Assembly (NCBI GenBank): GCA_016271365.2
Contig: CM028131.1
Location: forward strand, 171,186,501 to 171,250,500
From: Neoceratodus forsteri
Taxonomy: Eukaryota > Chordata > Ceratodontiformes > Ceratodontidae
Direction of reading: 5' to 3'
Length of the DNA: 64,000 nt
Shown: positions 44,891 to 55,914 of the stretch, in pieces
Layout: every line of letters begins with the position of its first letter
How positions within the stretch are numbered: the stretch's first letter is position 1
Program-made: the position numbers and the translations under genes
Notes under the pieces: model-generated
What the model saw: the letters and a program-made list of their open reading frames with translations, nothing else
The model's database searches: none
Told to the model about the DNA's origin: nothing

Positions 44891-45339
44891 ACACCCCTGT
44901 CACTACTTTCAGTATTTTAAACTTTCATATGACAAAATTTAAACTCTAAAACCTGCAGCATCTACTATTTCTAGTTAAAAATAAAAAAATACACACCTTC
45001 TGTAGTGGTAAACTGTGCATTAGTCAGGTCTTCAATCATTTGGATAAGGGTCTCATTTACAACCCATGGCCCCATTGTTGCTTGTTAAATGTTTTTAAAA
45101 ATTCTTTTAGCTAAAGAAGTAGTTTTGGTAGTCTCACTCTGTTCTTTTGTCTTTAGCTTCCGGTATCTTGAAATGCTTATATAAAAATGACTCAGACCAC
45201 ACCCCAAGTACGTAGCTAGTAGTGAAAAAACATCTGAACATCTGGTACTGTCCATCAACCCCCCCCCGGGGAAATATATATGTCCTAGGCTACTCAATGT
45301 AGGCTTTTGTTTTTCACTTCCTGCGACAGCTGGAAGGCA

Positions 45340-45815
45340 TTAGAGAAATGCTTTTCTGCTACAAACTTTGGTCACAGTCTAATTAAAAGGTATGCAGACT
45401 GCTTCTTTAAGTCCAAATAAGCGTATGGCTTAGTTAGCTTTTAAAATGTATAATGAAAATCTTGTCTTTTTTTAAACAGCTGCATCCTTTAAATTAGTAA
45501 TTCAGTAAAACAGCTTGCATACCACTAATCAGAAGATAAAACTTATTTTGTTAAAAAGTATAGCATGAGAATCATCTTTTTTTTTGTCTTTTACACTGCA
45601 GGGGGGGGTTAGAAAAGAGTAATGTCTTTCTGCTAAAATTTTGGTCACAGTCTAATTAAAACAGATGCTTTTTATCAATCTTAAAACACAAAGAGGCACA
45701 GTTTATAATAACGGCAGTTGAGTGCCAGCTTAAGTTATGTTTTTAAAATTCAAAATGGAAATTCTGTCTTTTTTCTAAAACAGCTGCAACCTTTAAATCA
45801 GTAATTTAGTGTAAC
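45340..45815. repeat. Tandem duplication (period about 273) within the Maverick
   Basis: ttggtcacagtctaattaaa occurs at 45369 and 45641, followed in both copies by aaaacagctgcancctttaa-type sequence. A (CA)n microsatellite at about 45822-45846 abuts the second copy. No gene is supported between 44900 and 46180 apart from the small exon-like frame already mentioned. Confidence 0.65.
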
Positions 45816-45818
45816 ATA

Positions 45819-45849
<31 letters not shown>

Positions 45850-46180
45850 GTGTGTATTCTTTTGCACCGACTCTAAGCAAAGCTGTATACATTTTAAGAA
45901 GACTGTGTGCTTTGAAATTATTCTGAAAGAGAAACATTATCATTTTACATTCTGTCTTTTCTTTGTAACATATCATTTATTTTCCTATTTAGTACTACAT
46001 GACTTTTTAATTTTTTGATAATGTAACTATAGACATTTATTTTGTAACAAAAGCATAAAGCTACATTTTTACAGATCCCTGTAAATACAGGGACCCTGTA
46101 ATCAAAAAAATCTTGAGACACACATGTTTCCAAAGAGAATCAATAGTCCTTTGTAGCCATGGCTGTGTAAATAAACAACA

Positions 46181-47540
46181 GGGGCTGGATATTCAAACTG
46201 CACCATTCTGAGGCGCAAGCCCTTGTGCTGCGCAAAATAGTTGCGCAGGGGTGTGGCCAGGGCGATATTCAAAGGAGTTGTGCTATTGAGCAACTCCTTT
46301 GAATATCCCGCGCCAACCACTGTGCGTAGTGCAGTGGAACTTGCGCCACTGCAAGTTGTCAGAGTGGAGCATTCAACTTGCGGTGGCACAAGTACCATTG
46401 CGCCATGTGCAAATCACGATATTCAAAAGGTGACATGCAAATGGGGCCATAATTCATGCAAGGCGCAGGGGGCCATTTGCATCTGATTATGGCCCCATTT
46501 GCATGCCATTAGCATGTAGGTGCGCCGATCCCCAAGGACTTGCGCCTGGCGCCCTGCCATGCAGCAGCCGTCGGGGACCGACGCACCCTGCAGCCCAATT
46601 GCCGGCAGCAATGTGGCTCCCCCACCTCCTCCCGTACATATCCCTGGTGGTCCAGTGGACTGAAATACCCGATCACAGGCGGTATGTTTAATAACTCCCC
46701 CCCCTCCCGTTCACATCCCTGGTGGTCCAGTGGACTGAAATGCCTGATCGCGGGAAGTAAGTGATTCTGAACCCCAAAATACTCTCCCTGGTAGCTAGTA
46801 TCCCCCACCCCACCCACCCATGAAGCCCCACCACCGCTCCCCGGCGGCGGCGGGTGGCAGCATCCACCCGCCTGCCACCCCCGCCGCCCGACGACTTCCA
46901 GGTAGGGCTGCACGCCCATTGGTGCAGAGCAGAGCCAATGGGCGCAAGCCATACCGCATATGACAGTCCAGATTTGTGAACCAGGGAGATGTTTTGGGGG
47001 TTTCAATTTACTTCTGCCCGCGATCGGGCACAAGGGAGATGTTCGGGGTTCAGTTTACTGCCAGCGATTGGGCATTTGGTCCACTGGACCACCAGGATAT
47101 GAACGGAAGAAGGGGTCACATTGATGCCCGCGATCGGGCTGGTGGGTGGAGCACTATGCCCGCAATTGAGCTGTGGGGGGGCACAGGGACTGAGTTGGGG
47201 GCCAGCCACAGGTGGCAGCTGTTGTGTTGCGCCCTGTAATACAGCAGCTCACCTGTGGGTGGCCTCGACTCAAGCCTTTTTTTGGCTCAAAAGTCCTGCA
47301 GGTGCAGGTTGGGGTATACGCCTGACAACTCTGCACAGCCCGGCTGAATATCAGGCTGTGCAGTTTATGCATGGTTCCCCCCCTCCAGTTGAGCATGCAT
47401 TCATTTGCATTGTGCTGTTGCTCAGCCTGTTTTCAGTGGCGCAACTGCCTCCTGCTGAATATCGCAGAATGGCGCAATTTAGGACTTGAGCATGCACAAC
47501 CCTGTTGCGCATGGCGCAACCCTTTTGAATATCTGGCCCC
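46181..47540. mobile_element. Harbinger B, non-autonomous relative of Harbinger A
   Basis: The termini are ggggctggatattcaaa and its near inverse tttgaatatctggcccc. The last 150 bases align throughout with the right end of Harbinger A (shared catgttttcagtggcgcaac-type blocks and tgcgcat motifs). There is no transposase. The middle holds several copies of the ccctggtggtccagtggact unit in both orientations. It lies inside the Maverick and so postdates it. Flanking triplets (ACA/AGA) differ at one base, so the target duplication is imperfect. Confidence 0.85.
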
Positions 47541-47671
47541 AGATGTTTTGTCACGTCTTAACAGACAAAGACACCCACCACACAGCCAACAGGATCATGG
47601 GCTCCAAAAAGCCCATCTATATTTTAAAAATACATAAAAGACATTGCTTTTCCTACGTGCCTAATGAGGGA

Positions 47672-47709
<38 letters not shown>

Positions 47710-47811
47710 ACCCACCCACCACATATCCAGCAGGACCATAGACTCCAAAAGGCCCATCTATATTTTAAACATACATAAAAGACATTGCTTTTCCTATGTG
47801 CCTAGTGAGGG

Positions 47812-48774
47812 ACACACACACACACACAGCCAGCATGTTGCAATGCTATCCAGAGAAAACTGCTGAACCATCTTATTTACACAGAGGTCCCTGTTTTAGC
47901 TTATAAATGTTACATGCATATACATAAAGGTATCCTTTTGATGTAAGTTTGACACAGTCCTACAGATGCATGTTAAATTATTTTGTATATTGTTATAAAA
48001 AACAGAAAAAGGGGTACTCACACAGGCAGATGAATTTCCCTCAGGGAGGTCTCCACACAGATCTGTGAAACCTCTGCATGATCAGGTTGCCTCCTAGATG
48101 CTTCTTTCTGAAAATATCTAATAAAAAAACACACATGCCCCTGCAGTTATACCCCCAAGCCTACAGGGACACATAACACTACACAAACCCTAACTGATTT
48201 TTGGGGTGGGTGGGGCATGGTGGTGAAAGGACAGGGGTTCGAGCCAGGATGGTGGGGTGCAGGAGAAAGGAGGGGGGACAGGAGTGCAAGCTAGCATGGT
48301 GGGACTCGGGTTCCAGCCAGAATGGCGTGGCAGGGGTTCGAGGAGTGTACGAGAAGGAGGGGCGTAGGATGCTTACAAAATGGTGGGTGGCAGGGGTTCA
48401 AGGAGTGTACAAGAATGAGGGGCGTAAGACGCTTACAAAATGGTGGTGTTATGTCACTTCCAGGGTTTCAGTGCGGGTCATTTCCTGTGCAAGGGGCGGG
48501 ACACGGGTTCGAACGCATGTCATTTCCTGCGCAAGGGGCGGGACATGGGTTCGAATGCATGTCATTTCCTGCGCAAGGGGCAGGACATGGGTTCGAGGTT
48601 GTGTCACTACCGCCAGAAGCAGGTGGGGCTAGCGCATTTTAGGGAGGGACTTCCGGTTTAACAAGGGATGATTCTGATTGGTCCATTTTAGGCCACGCCC
48701 ACCTGTCAAATGACGTGGCATGCATTGATTGGCTGAAATTTAACATTTGATGAGATATGTGAACTTATACTACT
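47812..48774 (-). repeat. Maverick right terminal inverted repeat
   Basis: This is the partner of 31212-32152. The roughly 43-base internal unit (ggggcgggacatgggttcga) occurs three times here against two on the left. (CA)n runs lie at 47672-47706 and 47813-47828, the inner boundary. Confidence 0.92.
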
Positions 48775-49600
48775 AACCTTATTTACCTTAGTTTCTTATA
48801 TTGCAGTCGTAGGTTCCAGTAGCAAGATGTGTCTTCAATCGGAGAGTGGATCTCAGACCTGGGACCTGTTCAGGTGAGTGAGGGTGTGTGGAAGTGTACT
48901 GGGGTATGTGGGGTGAAGAGTGCTGAGTGGGAGGTGGGGATGGGGAGGGGCTGATCAGCAAGGAACAGTTTTCTTTTTTGCAAGAAGAAAGAAAAAAAAC
49001 ATTGAGGGACAGTTTTCTTTATTACAGAGTATGGACGGTACCAGGTCATATTGCTGTATACAGGACCGGGTAGGCAAAACCATACAGCACATATAGTGTG
49101 GTGTACTAGCGTGACAGGGTACAAAACCCAGCAAAGCACAAATATAGCATGCAGCTTCGCATCCTGTCACACATGGGTGATGGGAAGGAATGACACAGAG
49201 GTCAAGACTTCTGCTGGGGAGGTGGTCCTCCAAGCTGCTGGCGTGACTCAGTGGGATGAGCCATGATAGTGCAGGGTAGATATGTGTCTGTTGACTGGGG
49301 CTTGAATCCTGGTCCCAGACTTTTGCGAAACCACATTGTGCAATTTTCTTTTTTCTCACCTGCCAGTGTTTCCCTCTTCCCCATGCTGACCCCCCCGGAG
49401 TCGATTATATTTACAGGAGGAGTTAGGGGGCAGAGCCCCCCATAATGGGGGGATTTTGTTCACTGAACTCTCTTTTGGCATTGTGTTACAGTGGCGGCAA
49501 TGTATCCACTGTATTTACAGCGTGGTATATTACTGCACTGTTTTTGTATACGGTGATATGACCTTGTGCCGGTATGGACACTGATGAGTGGGTGGGGGGG
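48775..49600. other. Noncoding spacer right of the Maverick
   Basis: No gene is supported. The sequence is GT- and purine-rich. No similarity to the left Maverick flank is visible apart from the AACCTT duplication. Confidence 0.5.
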
Positions 49601-50040
49601 GTGGCACTAGACACCAGGGATATAAACAGCAGCACAGGAATCATGAATGGAGAACAGGGGAAGGGGAGGAACCACTGGACCACCCATGAAATACATGTAA
49701 CATGGGGTCAGCGATCAGATAATGGGGAAGGGGGAGGGACCACTGGACTACCAATGCAATATATATATTATGGGATAGTGATCAGAGAATGGGAGAGGAA
49801 CCACTGGATTGCCAGGGAAATTTTTTTGTGGTATCGGGATCATGATAGGGGGATGGTCCACCAGACTACCAGGGAAATGTTGTTTTGCTATGGAGATGGC
49901 AATCAGACATCAGTGGAAGGGAGATGGACCACTGGACTTCTAAAGAAATATAGTTAAATATGGGGAGGATGATTGGAAAACAGGGGAAGGGGAGGGACCA
50001 CTGGACTACCAGACAAAGATGTATATGGGAGGGGGACCCT
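49600..50040. repeat. Array of a roughly 65-bp unit with core ccactggactaccagg
   Basis: Six imperfect units contain the core gggaccactggactaccag followed by an AT-rich spacer and gatcagagaatgggga-type sequence. Cores lie near 49670, 49735, 49798, 49855, 49930 and 49996. A single unit recurs near 52747, and related cores occur in Harbinger B and C. Confidence 0.75.
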
Positions 50041-50935
50041 GGCCCTGGTCCCTCCTCTGTTAAATGCCCTTCAATTTTTTTATTTTTATTTAATTAAGCC
50101 AGTAAACGATCAACTGAAAAATAAAACTGATGCTGAATGCTGCAGAAGTGGTGCTTATTGTTACAATAAGCATATGTTGTTTTGTGATTGTTTACTGGCT
50201 GGCGTACCCCTGCCTCACCTTGACCACAACAGTGATAATTTCCTGACTCCCTCCCAGTCCCATCTTGGGACCTAACCAACAGTCTGGTAACAATTAAGCA
50301 ATATATAAAACATACTGCACTTCCCCGTGGACTGTGACCAAGGCCCTCCCCATCACCCTCGTCCCATCTTCCCTTCCCTTCCTGATCCACCTACAGTACC
50401 TGCATCTGATGATGATGATGATCTTCAGTCAGGGGCGATCGGACAGTGAGTGAATGAGTGAATGACTTGGGGAGAGTCAGAGATGGAGTAGGTAGGTAGG
50501 TAAGGATCTGACTTGAGGCTCTGTTCCAAATTTTGATGTGCTGCCTGCTTGTACTGTGCTGTTTAATTACCATTAGAAAATGGGCTTGCAAATATAAGAA
50601 ATTTCATTGGATGGCAGAGGTACATTAACTTACAGTGAGAGCCCTGTAAGTTAAAAGTCCCAGTCATACCAACCCTACCAGACTCATCACTATTATCATT
50701 GTGCCCAGCCTGCTTGATAATTGGCTAAAGCACTGGGCACCCAATTTCAAAAAGCCGCCATTTTTTTCTCTCGCTTAGCGAGAGATCTTACCCCCTCCAA
50801 CACTGCTCAAGTCATACCTCCCAACTCACTGTCACACCTGTTTAATACATTAGAAAATAACTTCCCAACCTGCCAACTTTAGCCCCACTGAATACTTTTT
50901 CCACATTTTACTTTTTTACTTGCCACCTTGCCACT
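50041..50935. other. Anonymous sequence
   Basis: No gene or recognised repeat. Short tgatgatgatg and gtaggtaggtag runs lie near 50408 and 50490. Confidence 0.5.
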
Positions 50936-50939
50936 TCAT

Positions 50940-50940
50940 A

Positions 50941-50980
<40 letters not shown>

Positions 50981-50985
50981 TCTCC
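50940..50985. repeat. (TC)n microsatellite
   Basis: A nearly pure TC dinucleotide run with one interruption. Confidence 0.95.
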
Positions 50986-51539
50986 TGCACACACATTCCA
51001 TTCTGGTGTTCGGCCGTCATCATCCAAACATGCCGGAACAGTAAAACACTTATAACATCTCTGCTGACAAGACTAGTTACTGACCCAAAATAAAATAAAA
51101 AAGAACAGCACTGTAATATAGCAATCAGTAATTAAAAGCGCAACTTTCTCCGATCTTCACTTCCTGGTTCAAAAAAGTTACGTGCCAAATGGCTCGTAGA
51201 GGCGCCGAACCACTCTCAAATCCAGTCTGCCACACACAGTACACAGCAGCTTGTCTGGGTCCTCCAAATTAAGCAACCTCCAAAATCACAAAACATTTTT
51301 TTTTCAACAAATTATGATGGTGAGAAACAGTACTACTCTAGACATGGCAAAATTGAAGAAGGGGAGCAAAACAAGAGACTGCCTCTGGGGGGGTCAGCAG
51401 GACATTGAACACCACAAAAACAGAGGAACTGTTTCACAATAAAAATACTGAAACCTCACTTTTACTATATTTTCTTGCTTTCTTTTAAATTTTATTAACT
51501 CCCATATAAAAATGTCACAGTTACCTATTTTTTAAGTGC

Positions 51540-51655
51540 AATAATACCTTCCAGGGTGGTCGGTATGGGCAATACCGGAGCTTCCATGGGCTATAAGGCC
51601 CGACGCTGCATCCTTGGCTGGTCTGGTATTGCTCAATACTGCCCACCCTGTTGGT
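51540..51655. repeat. Imperfect inverted repeat
   Basis: Arms of about 24 bases (gggtggtcggtatgggcaat and its diverged inverse near 51628-51651) enclose a loop of about 60 bases. It could be a small foldback element. Confidence 0.45.
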
Positions 51656-51762
51656 TATTATTTCTTGCATGCCCCACTCTGTCCAGACCACGGCTCTGAC
51701 TGTGGGGGGGTTGTCAGGATTGTGTTGCAACAGAGTGATACCTTTTGCTGTACCCTTTTATG

Positions 51763-51893
51763 TAAACATCAATTACAAAGTAATCATTGATTTCTACCTC
51801 ACTTCATTGGAGGCTAGCAAGTATAGGACCTATACTCACCAGTCTCTAATGAAGTGAGGCAGAAATTAATGCTTAGTTTGCAACTGATGTTTA
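51763..51893. repeat. 131-bp hairpin element
   Basis: Arms of about 50 bases (from taaacatcaattacaaagta and its inverse) pair with about 85% identity around a loop of about 28 bases. The arms share ctacctcacttcatt / ctgcctcacttcatt. It is noncoding, and is either a MITE or a stretch that could fold as a long RNA hairpin. Confidence 0.65.
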
Positions 51894-51899
51894 TATTAG

Positions 51900-53544
51900 T
51901 AGGATAAAAAAATTAACTGAAGTTTCAAATGCCTTTTAATCAGGCTTCAACACTCAGGAATGGTTAGAGAAAGTAAGAAAGAGGGAAAGAGAGCAACTGC
52001 AATCTGGTCTATGTTGCAAGTTATATTGAGGGGCATTTGAAAGTGCAAACTTGGGCTCTCTCCAGTCCAAATCCAGACTCCCGAGTCCCACTACTCCTCC
52101 GTAATGTTTACAAACAGGCAGTTGACTGTGCAGATACTCTCTGGTGACTCTGAGTGCTGGGGAGACTTGCACCATCTTACTGTGGGGGAGTGGTGGTGGC
52201 ATGGCTGTGGTTCTTGGACTGGAGTCAGACACTGGACAGGAATATGTTGTGTGTTGACAGTGAGGAGTGACATTAAGTTCATTCACAACTTGACAGTAAA
52301 GCTGCATTCTTTTAATAAATTATTACATGAATGAATGCTGCAAGTTGTCTGGTCTCCCCTCTGGATCACTTTTTTGGGCTCTGAGTCCCAGTCCCAGCTC
52401 AGCCAGCCTCACTCCATGGAGTCAGGGTGGCTGGGTTGGGATCGGATGGTGAGGTGATTGATTCTGATGCTGCCTGTCAATGTCAAACTGCTATTTATGC
52501 TTTCCTGCAGCTGTTAAAGTTTCAACAGGCTGTCGATTTATTAAAGCACCCTGAACCTACAGGAAATAAAAGTTGCCTTGCCTTAATATACCCCTTGCCT
52601 TGCCTTCAATGACGCAACTTCAGGACCATAAGTTCAGCGGCACACTGGCACGGCAGACACAGCAGGGATTTATTTATTTTGTTTTGTACCAGGGACATTT
52701 TGTTTTGGTAGGGGGACAGCAATTGGAGAACAAGGAAGGTGGGAGGGACCACTGGACTACCAGAGCTCCATGTAGGAATTTACCATTTGAACAGTAAAGT
52801 TCAAACTATTAATAAATGTAATTGGTTATTCATCATTCAAACAGTGAAGTTCAAACGGTAAACAAACCAAACGGTAATTAGCCAGTGACGGGGGACATGA
52901 TTTTCAGTGAAAAATCACATATTTGCTGTGCAGATATACTAATTTTAAGACAAACATCAAACTAAGCATATCACTGAGACCTAAATACAGGTGTTGTGCT
53001 GTCCTTCCCACACAGCAGTTGTGTGAAACACTGTTTTGCAAATTGTTAGAAAAACAAGATGACTGACAGCACGAACAGTAATTCCTCTGAGCAGGACCAG
53101 CACATTTACAGTTCCAACTGTTTTCATTTACAGTACATGTCTGTCTTGCAGCTAACACAAAAATTGTTATAATTCAAAAATGGTAGCATATTTTTTCACC
53201 AAGCCATTGAAAGGCATACCCTTGGCACACACCACATCATCTCTAAAAATTTCAGAGAAAAATTTCATTCTGCGTGGGTGTTAGATGATGGCAAAAAATC
53301 CCATGTTGTTCTATGGGGAAAAAAGTATGTTTTTTTCAGTTATTTAACAATTTATATCTCAAAAACAATACAAGATGCCATCAAGAAACTTTCCACATCT
53401 CGAGGCACTGGCAGAATGACTGTGCATACCAAATTTTGGGCTATTTCATCACAATATGTCAACATTACTAAGATGCAAAAATTGGGATTTAACATTGAAG
53501 CGCTGTATCAACCCAAACTAAAAAGGTGTGACCACACCCATATA
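51900..53544. other. Noncoding spacer
   Basis: A lone copy of the 65-bp unit lies at about 52712-52775. A 21-base phrase (catttgaacagtaaagttca-like) is repeated at about 52787 and 52835. No supported gene. Confidence 0.5.
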
Positions 53545-55190
53545 ATAATAATAATAATAATACATTTATTTATAAGGTGCCTTATCGAGTGCCAAGGTGC
53601 CTAACAATATAAAAAACAGATCAAGATCATACAAACATTTAATCGGTTAAAATCACATAACAATAAATCAGAAAAACAAAACATTCAATTAGCTGAGAAG
53701 GCTTGGTGCCACAAAAAGGTTTTTAAGCCCTGCTTAAATTCCTCCACAGTTGCGCACTCCTGTAACCGACGGGGTAGAGATTTCCAAAGGGTGCGGGCTG
53801 CATACGCAAAGGCTCTTGCAACAGATGATTTCAAATTCACCCTTGGGATCTCTAGCAACCCCTCGTTGGCTGAGTGGAGAGATCGGCCAGGGCAGTAGGG
53901 GACCAGGAGCTCGTTAAGATAGTCCGGGCCCTGTCCATGTAAGGGCTTTAAAAGTCAGTAAACTGACTTTAAAAGTGATCCGCCACTGTACTGGCAGCTA
54001 GTGCAGTTCGCGCAGCACCGGTGAAATATGACAGGATCAAGAAGATCCTGTCAAAAAATGGTCAGACGCATTCTGCAGCAGCTGCAAGTGATGAATTTCT
54101 ACCCCAGAAAGCCCTAGGTAGAGGGAGTTGCAATAATCCAAGCACGAGGACACAAAGGCGTGGACCAGAGTAGGAAGGTCATCAGACAGAACTAGATGCC
54201 TAATCCTGGCAATATTCCTAAGATGATAAAAGGACGTTTTGACAACAGCTGACACCTGAGAATGTAGGGTCAGTCCATCATCAAAAATTACCCCCAGGTT
54301 ACGCACGCATTCAGAGGTCAGGAGTGAGACACCACCAAGAAAAATTCCAGTGGGCGCACCAACTCCCGACCCCCCTATCTGACGACCTGGGTCCACAACC
54401 AGTACCTCCGTTTTTTCCAAGTTCAACTTCAGCCATCTGGAATCCATCCACTCCTGGATTTCTTTCAGACAGTTATTAAAGACCGAGAGAGCTCCATCTT
54501 GGTCGGGTGCAAAAGAAAGGTAGAGCTGGGTATCATCTGCATAGCAGTGAAACCTCAGCCCATACCTTCTTACAATGTCTCTGAGGGGTAGCATATACAC
54601 CGTGAACAACACGGGTGACAACACTGAACCCTGAGGCACCCCACATGACAGAGGAATTGGGCCTGAAGAATAAACCCCAGACACCACTTTCTGTGCTCTA
54701 CATATGAGAAAAGATATAAACCACCTGAGGACTGTTCCTGACAGTCCACAGATATGTATCAGGCATCCTATCAACACCCCATGGTCCACGGTGTCAAAAG
54801 CTGAAGAGAGATCCAGAAGGACCAAGGTGGTATGGTTCTTCTGATCTCTCGCCATCAGGAGATCATTGAGCACCCGAACCAGCGTTGCCTCGGTACTATG
54901 CCTCTTACGAAAACTGGTCTGGAGCGGTTCTTAGATATCATGGATGGTCAAATGGTTTTCCAATTGAGCTGCCACCACTTTCTCAATCACCTTCCATAAA
55001 AAGAGAAGGTTAGAGATAGGTCTTTGGTTTGCATGGCAGTCGGGGTCCAAGGTAGCTTTCTTCAAGAGTGCTGTCAGCACTGCCTCTTTCAGGGGAGCTA
55101 GGAAACTCTCCAGATTCCAGGGAGCACCAGACTATCTGCACAAGGACCGGACCAATGACATCAATGCAACCCAAAATTAGGGAATAGTAA
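53545..55190 (-). mobile_element. LINE D, 5'-truncated L2-type element
   Basis: The 3' end on the minus strand reads ggcaccttataaataaatg and ends in (ATT)n at 53542-53562, the typical L2 tail. Coding sequence covers most of the RT and the C-terminal region. The endonuclease is absent, consistent with 5' truncation near 55190. Motifs (FHCYADDTQLY, SRLDYCNSLYLGL-like) are of the L2 group and differ from LINEs A-C. Confidence 0.88.
54037..55110 (-). pseudogene. LINE D reverse transcriptase (partial)
   Basis: A long open frame (54873-54037) covers LLDLSSAFDTVDHGVL, GVPQGSVLSPVLFTVYMLPL, HCYADDTQLYLSF, WLKLNLEKTEVLV, and HAFVSSCLDYCNSLYLGL. The box YADD is intact. Upstream, in other frames to about 55110, are the pre-palm motifs (DPDCHANQRPISNL, then TSFRKRHSTEATLVRVL) with one stop between. 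This is the youngest-looking LINE in the window because 279 codons are uninterrupted, although the 5' part is missing. Confidence 0.88.
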
Positions 55191-55235
55191 GGACAAAGCC
55201 ATTATGTCAGAATATTAATAAATCTGCATTTAAAC

Positions 55236-55677
55236 ATAATTTATTTATTCATTTATTTAGTTTTGTTGACCGGGTAAGTGCACTAGACAGATCCTGTCTA
55301 TTTTCAGGCATGACCCGGGGGGGGGGATACAGATGAATGCCAACTGACCTTGAACCAGATTAAGCTGTTGGTGATATTTTTTAAGTGAATGAGGGAAATT
55401 TGGCCAGGACACCAGGGAAATTCCCCTACTCTTTTTCGATAAGTGCCATGGGATCTTTAACATCCACCTGAACTACCACCAATCCAGGCAGATGGGACCT
55501 CGGTTTAACGTCTCATCCTAAAGACGGCACCTCAGAAGTGCAGCACCCCTCTCATGCTGCACTACAGTGTCAGTACTGGGATATTAACCCAAGTGCCAGA
55601 TGTGGGAACTGAACCCACAGTCCTCTGATCTCCCGGCCTCAGAGGCGAGTGTGCTACCTGCTGAGCCACTGACACTA
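55236..55677 (-). mobile_element. tRNA-derived SINE
   Basis: The minus strand starts with a tRNA-like head. A box tggctcagcagg lies near 55665 and B box ggttcagttccc near 55614, spaced as in RNA polymerase III promoters. The body follows (aagatcccatggcactt, and tttccctggtgtcctggcc at about 55410-55430). The tail is an AAATAAATG-type run at 55240-55258. The head contains no intact cloverleaf, so it is not a tRNA gene. The body has a central block that seems conserved among several vertebrate SINEs, but I cannot name the family. Confidence 0.75.
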
Positions 55678-55914
55678 AATGAGGGGATAGCTTTGTTCTT
55701 TGGTGTTTTGATTCCATAAGTAAAATACTTTGAATATGGGTTTCGTTAGCCCATAGGATAGAATGTTTCTCGTTACATGAGTTGCTGAATTTGGCTTGTA
55801 TCTAGGGGCTTCTGTGTCTTTTAGTACACAGCTGCATTATTTGTCAATATATGGCACAAGTGATATTTGAGATATTTGAAATCACTCCCTTTAGAAATTT
55901 CTGAATAACACTTA

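Larger units (their letters stand above)
31212..48774. mobile_element. Maverick/Polinton element, 17.56 kb
   Basis: The element starts agtagtataag and ends with its inverse. AACCTT lies immediately outside both ends (31206-31211 and 48775-48780), an exact 6-bp target duplication as Mavericks make. Terminal inverted repeats are about 0.95 kb. Marker genes are a protein-primed family B DNA polymerase and an A32/FtsK-like packaging ATPase, both broken, on the minus strand. Plus-strand genes (32.5-39.5 kb) are unknown. Subtracting the CR1 insertion and Harbinger B leaves about 12.8 kb, short for a Maverick. I find no retroviral-type integrase, major or minor capsid, or adenain-like protease. Related elements include adintoviruses. 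Confidence 0.93.

Noticed and set aside
55600..55677. tRNA gene
   Set aside because: Pol III boxes are present but no cloverleaf or anticodon stem can be formed, and a SINE body follows.
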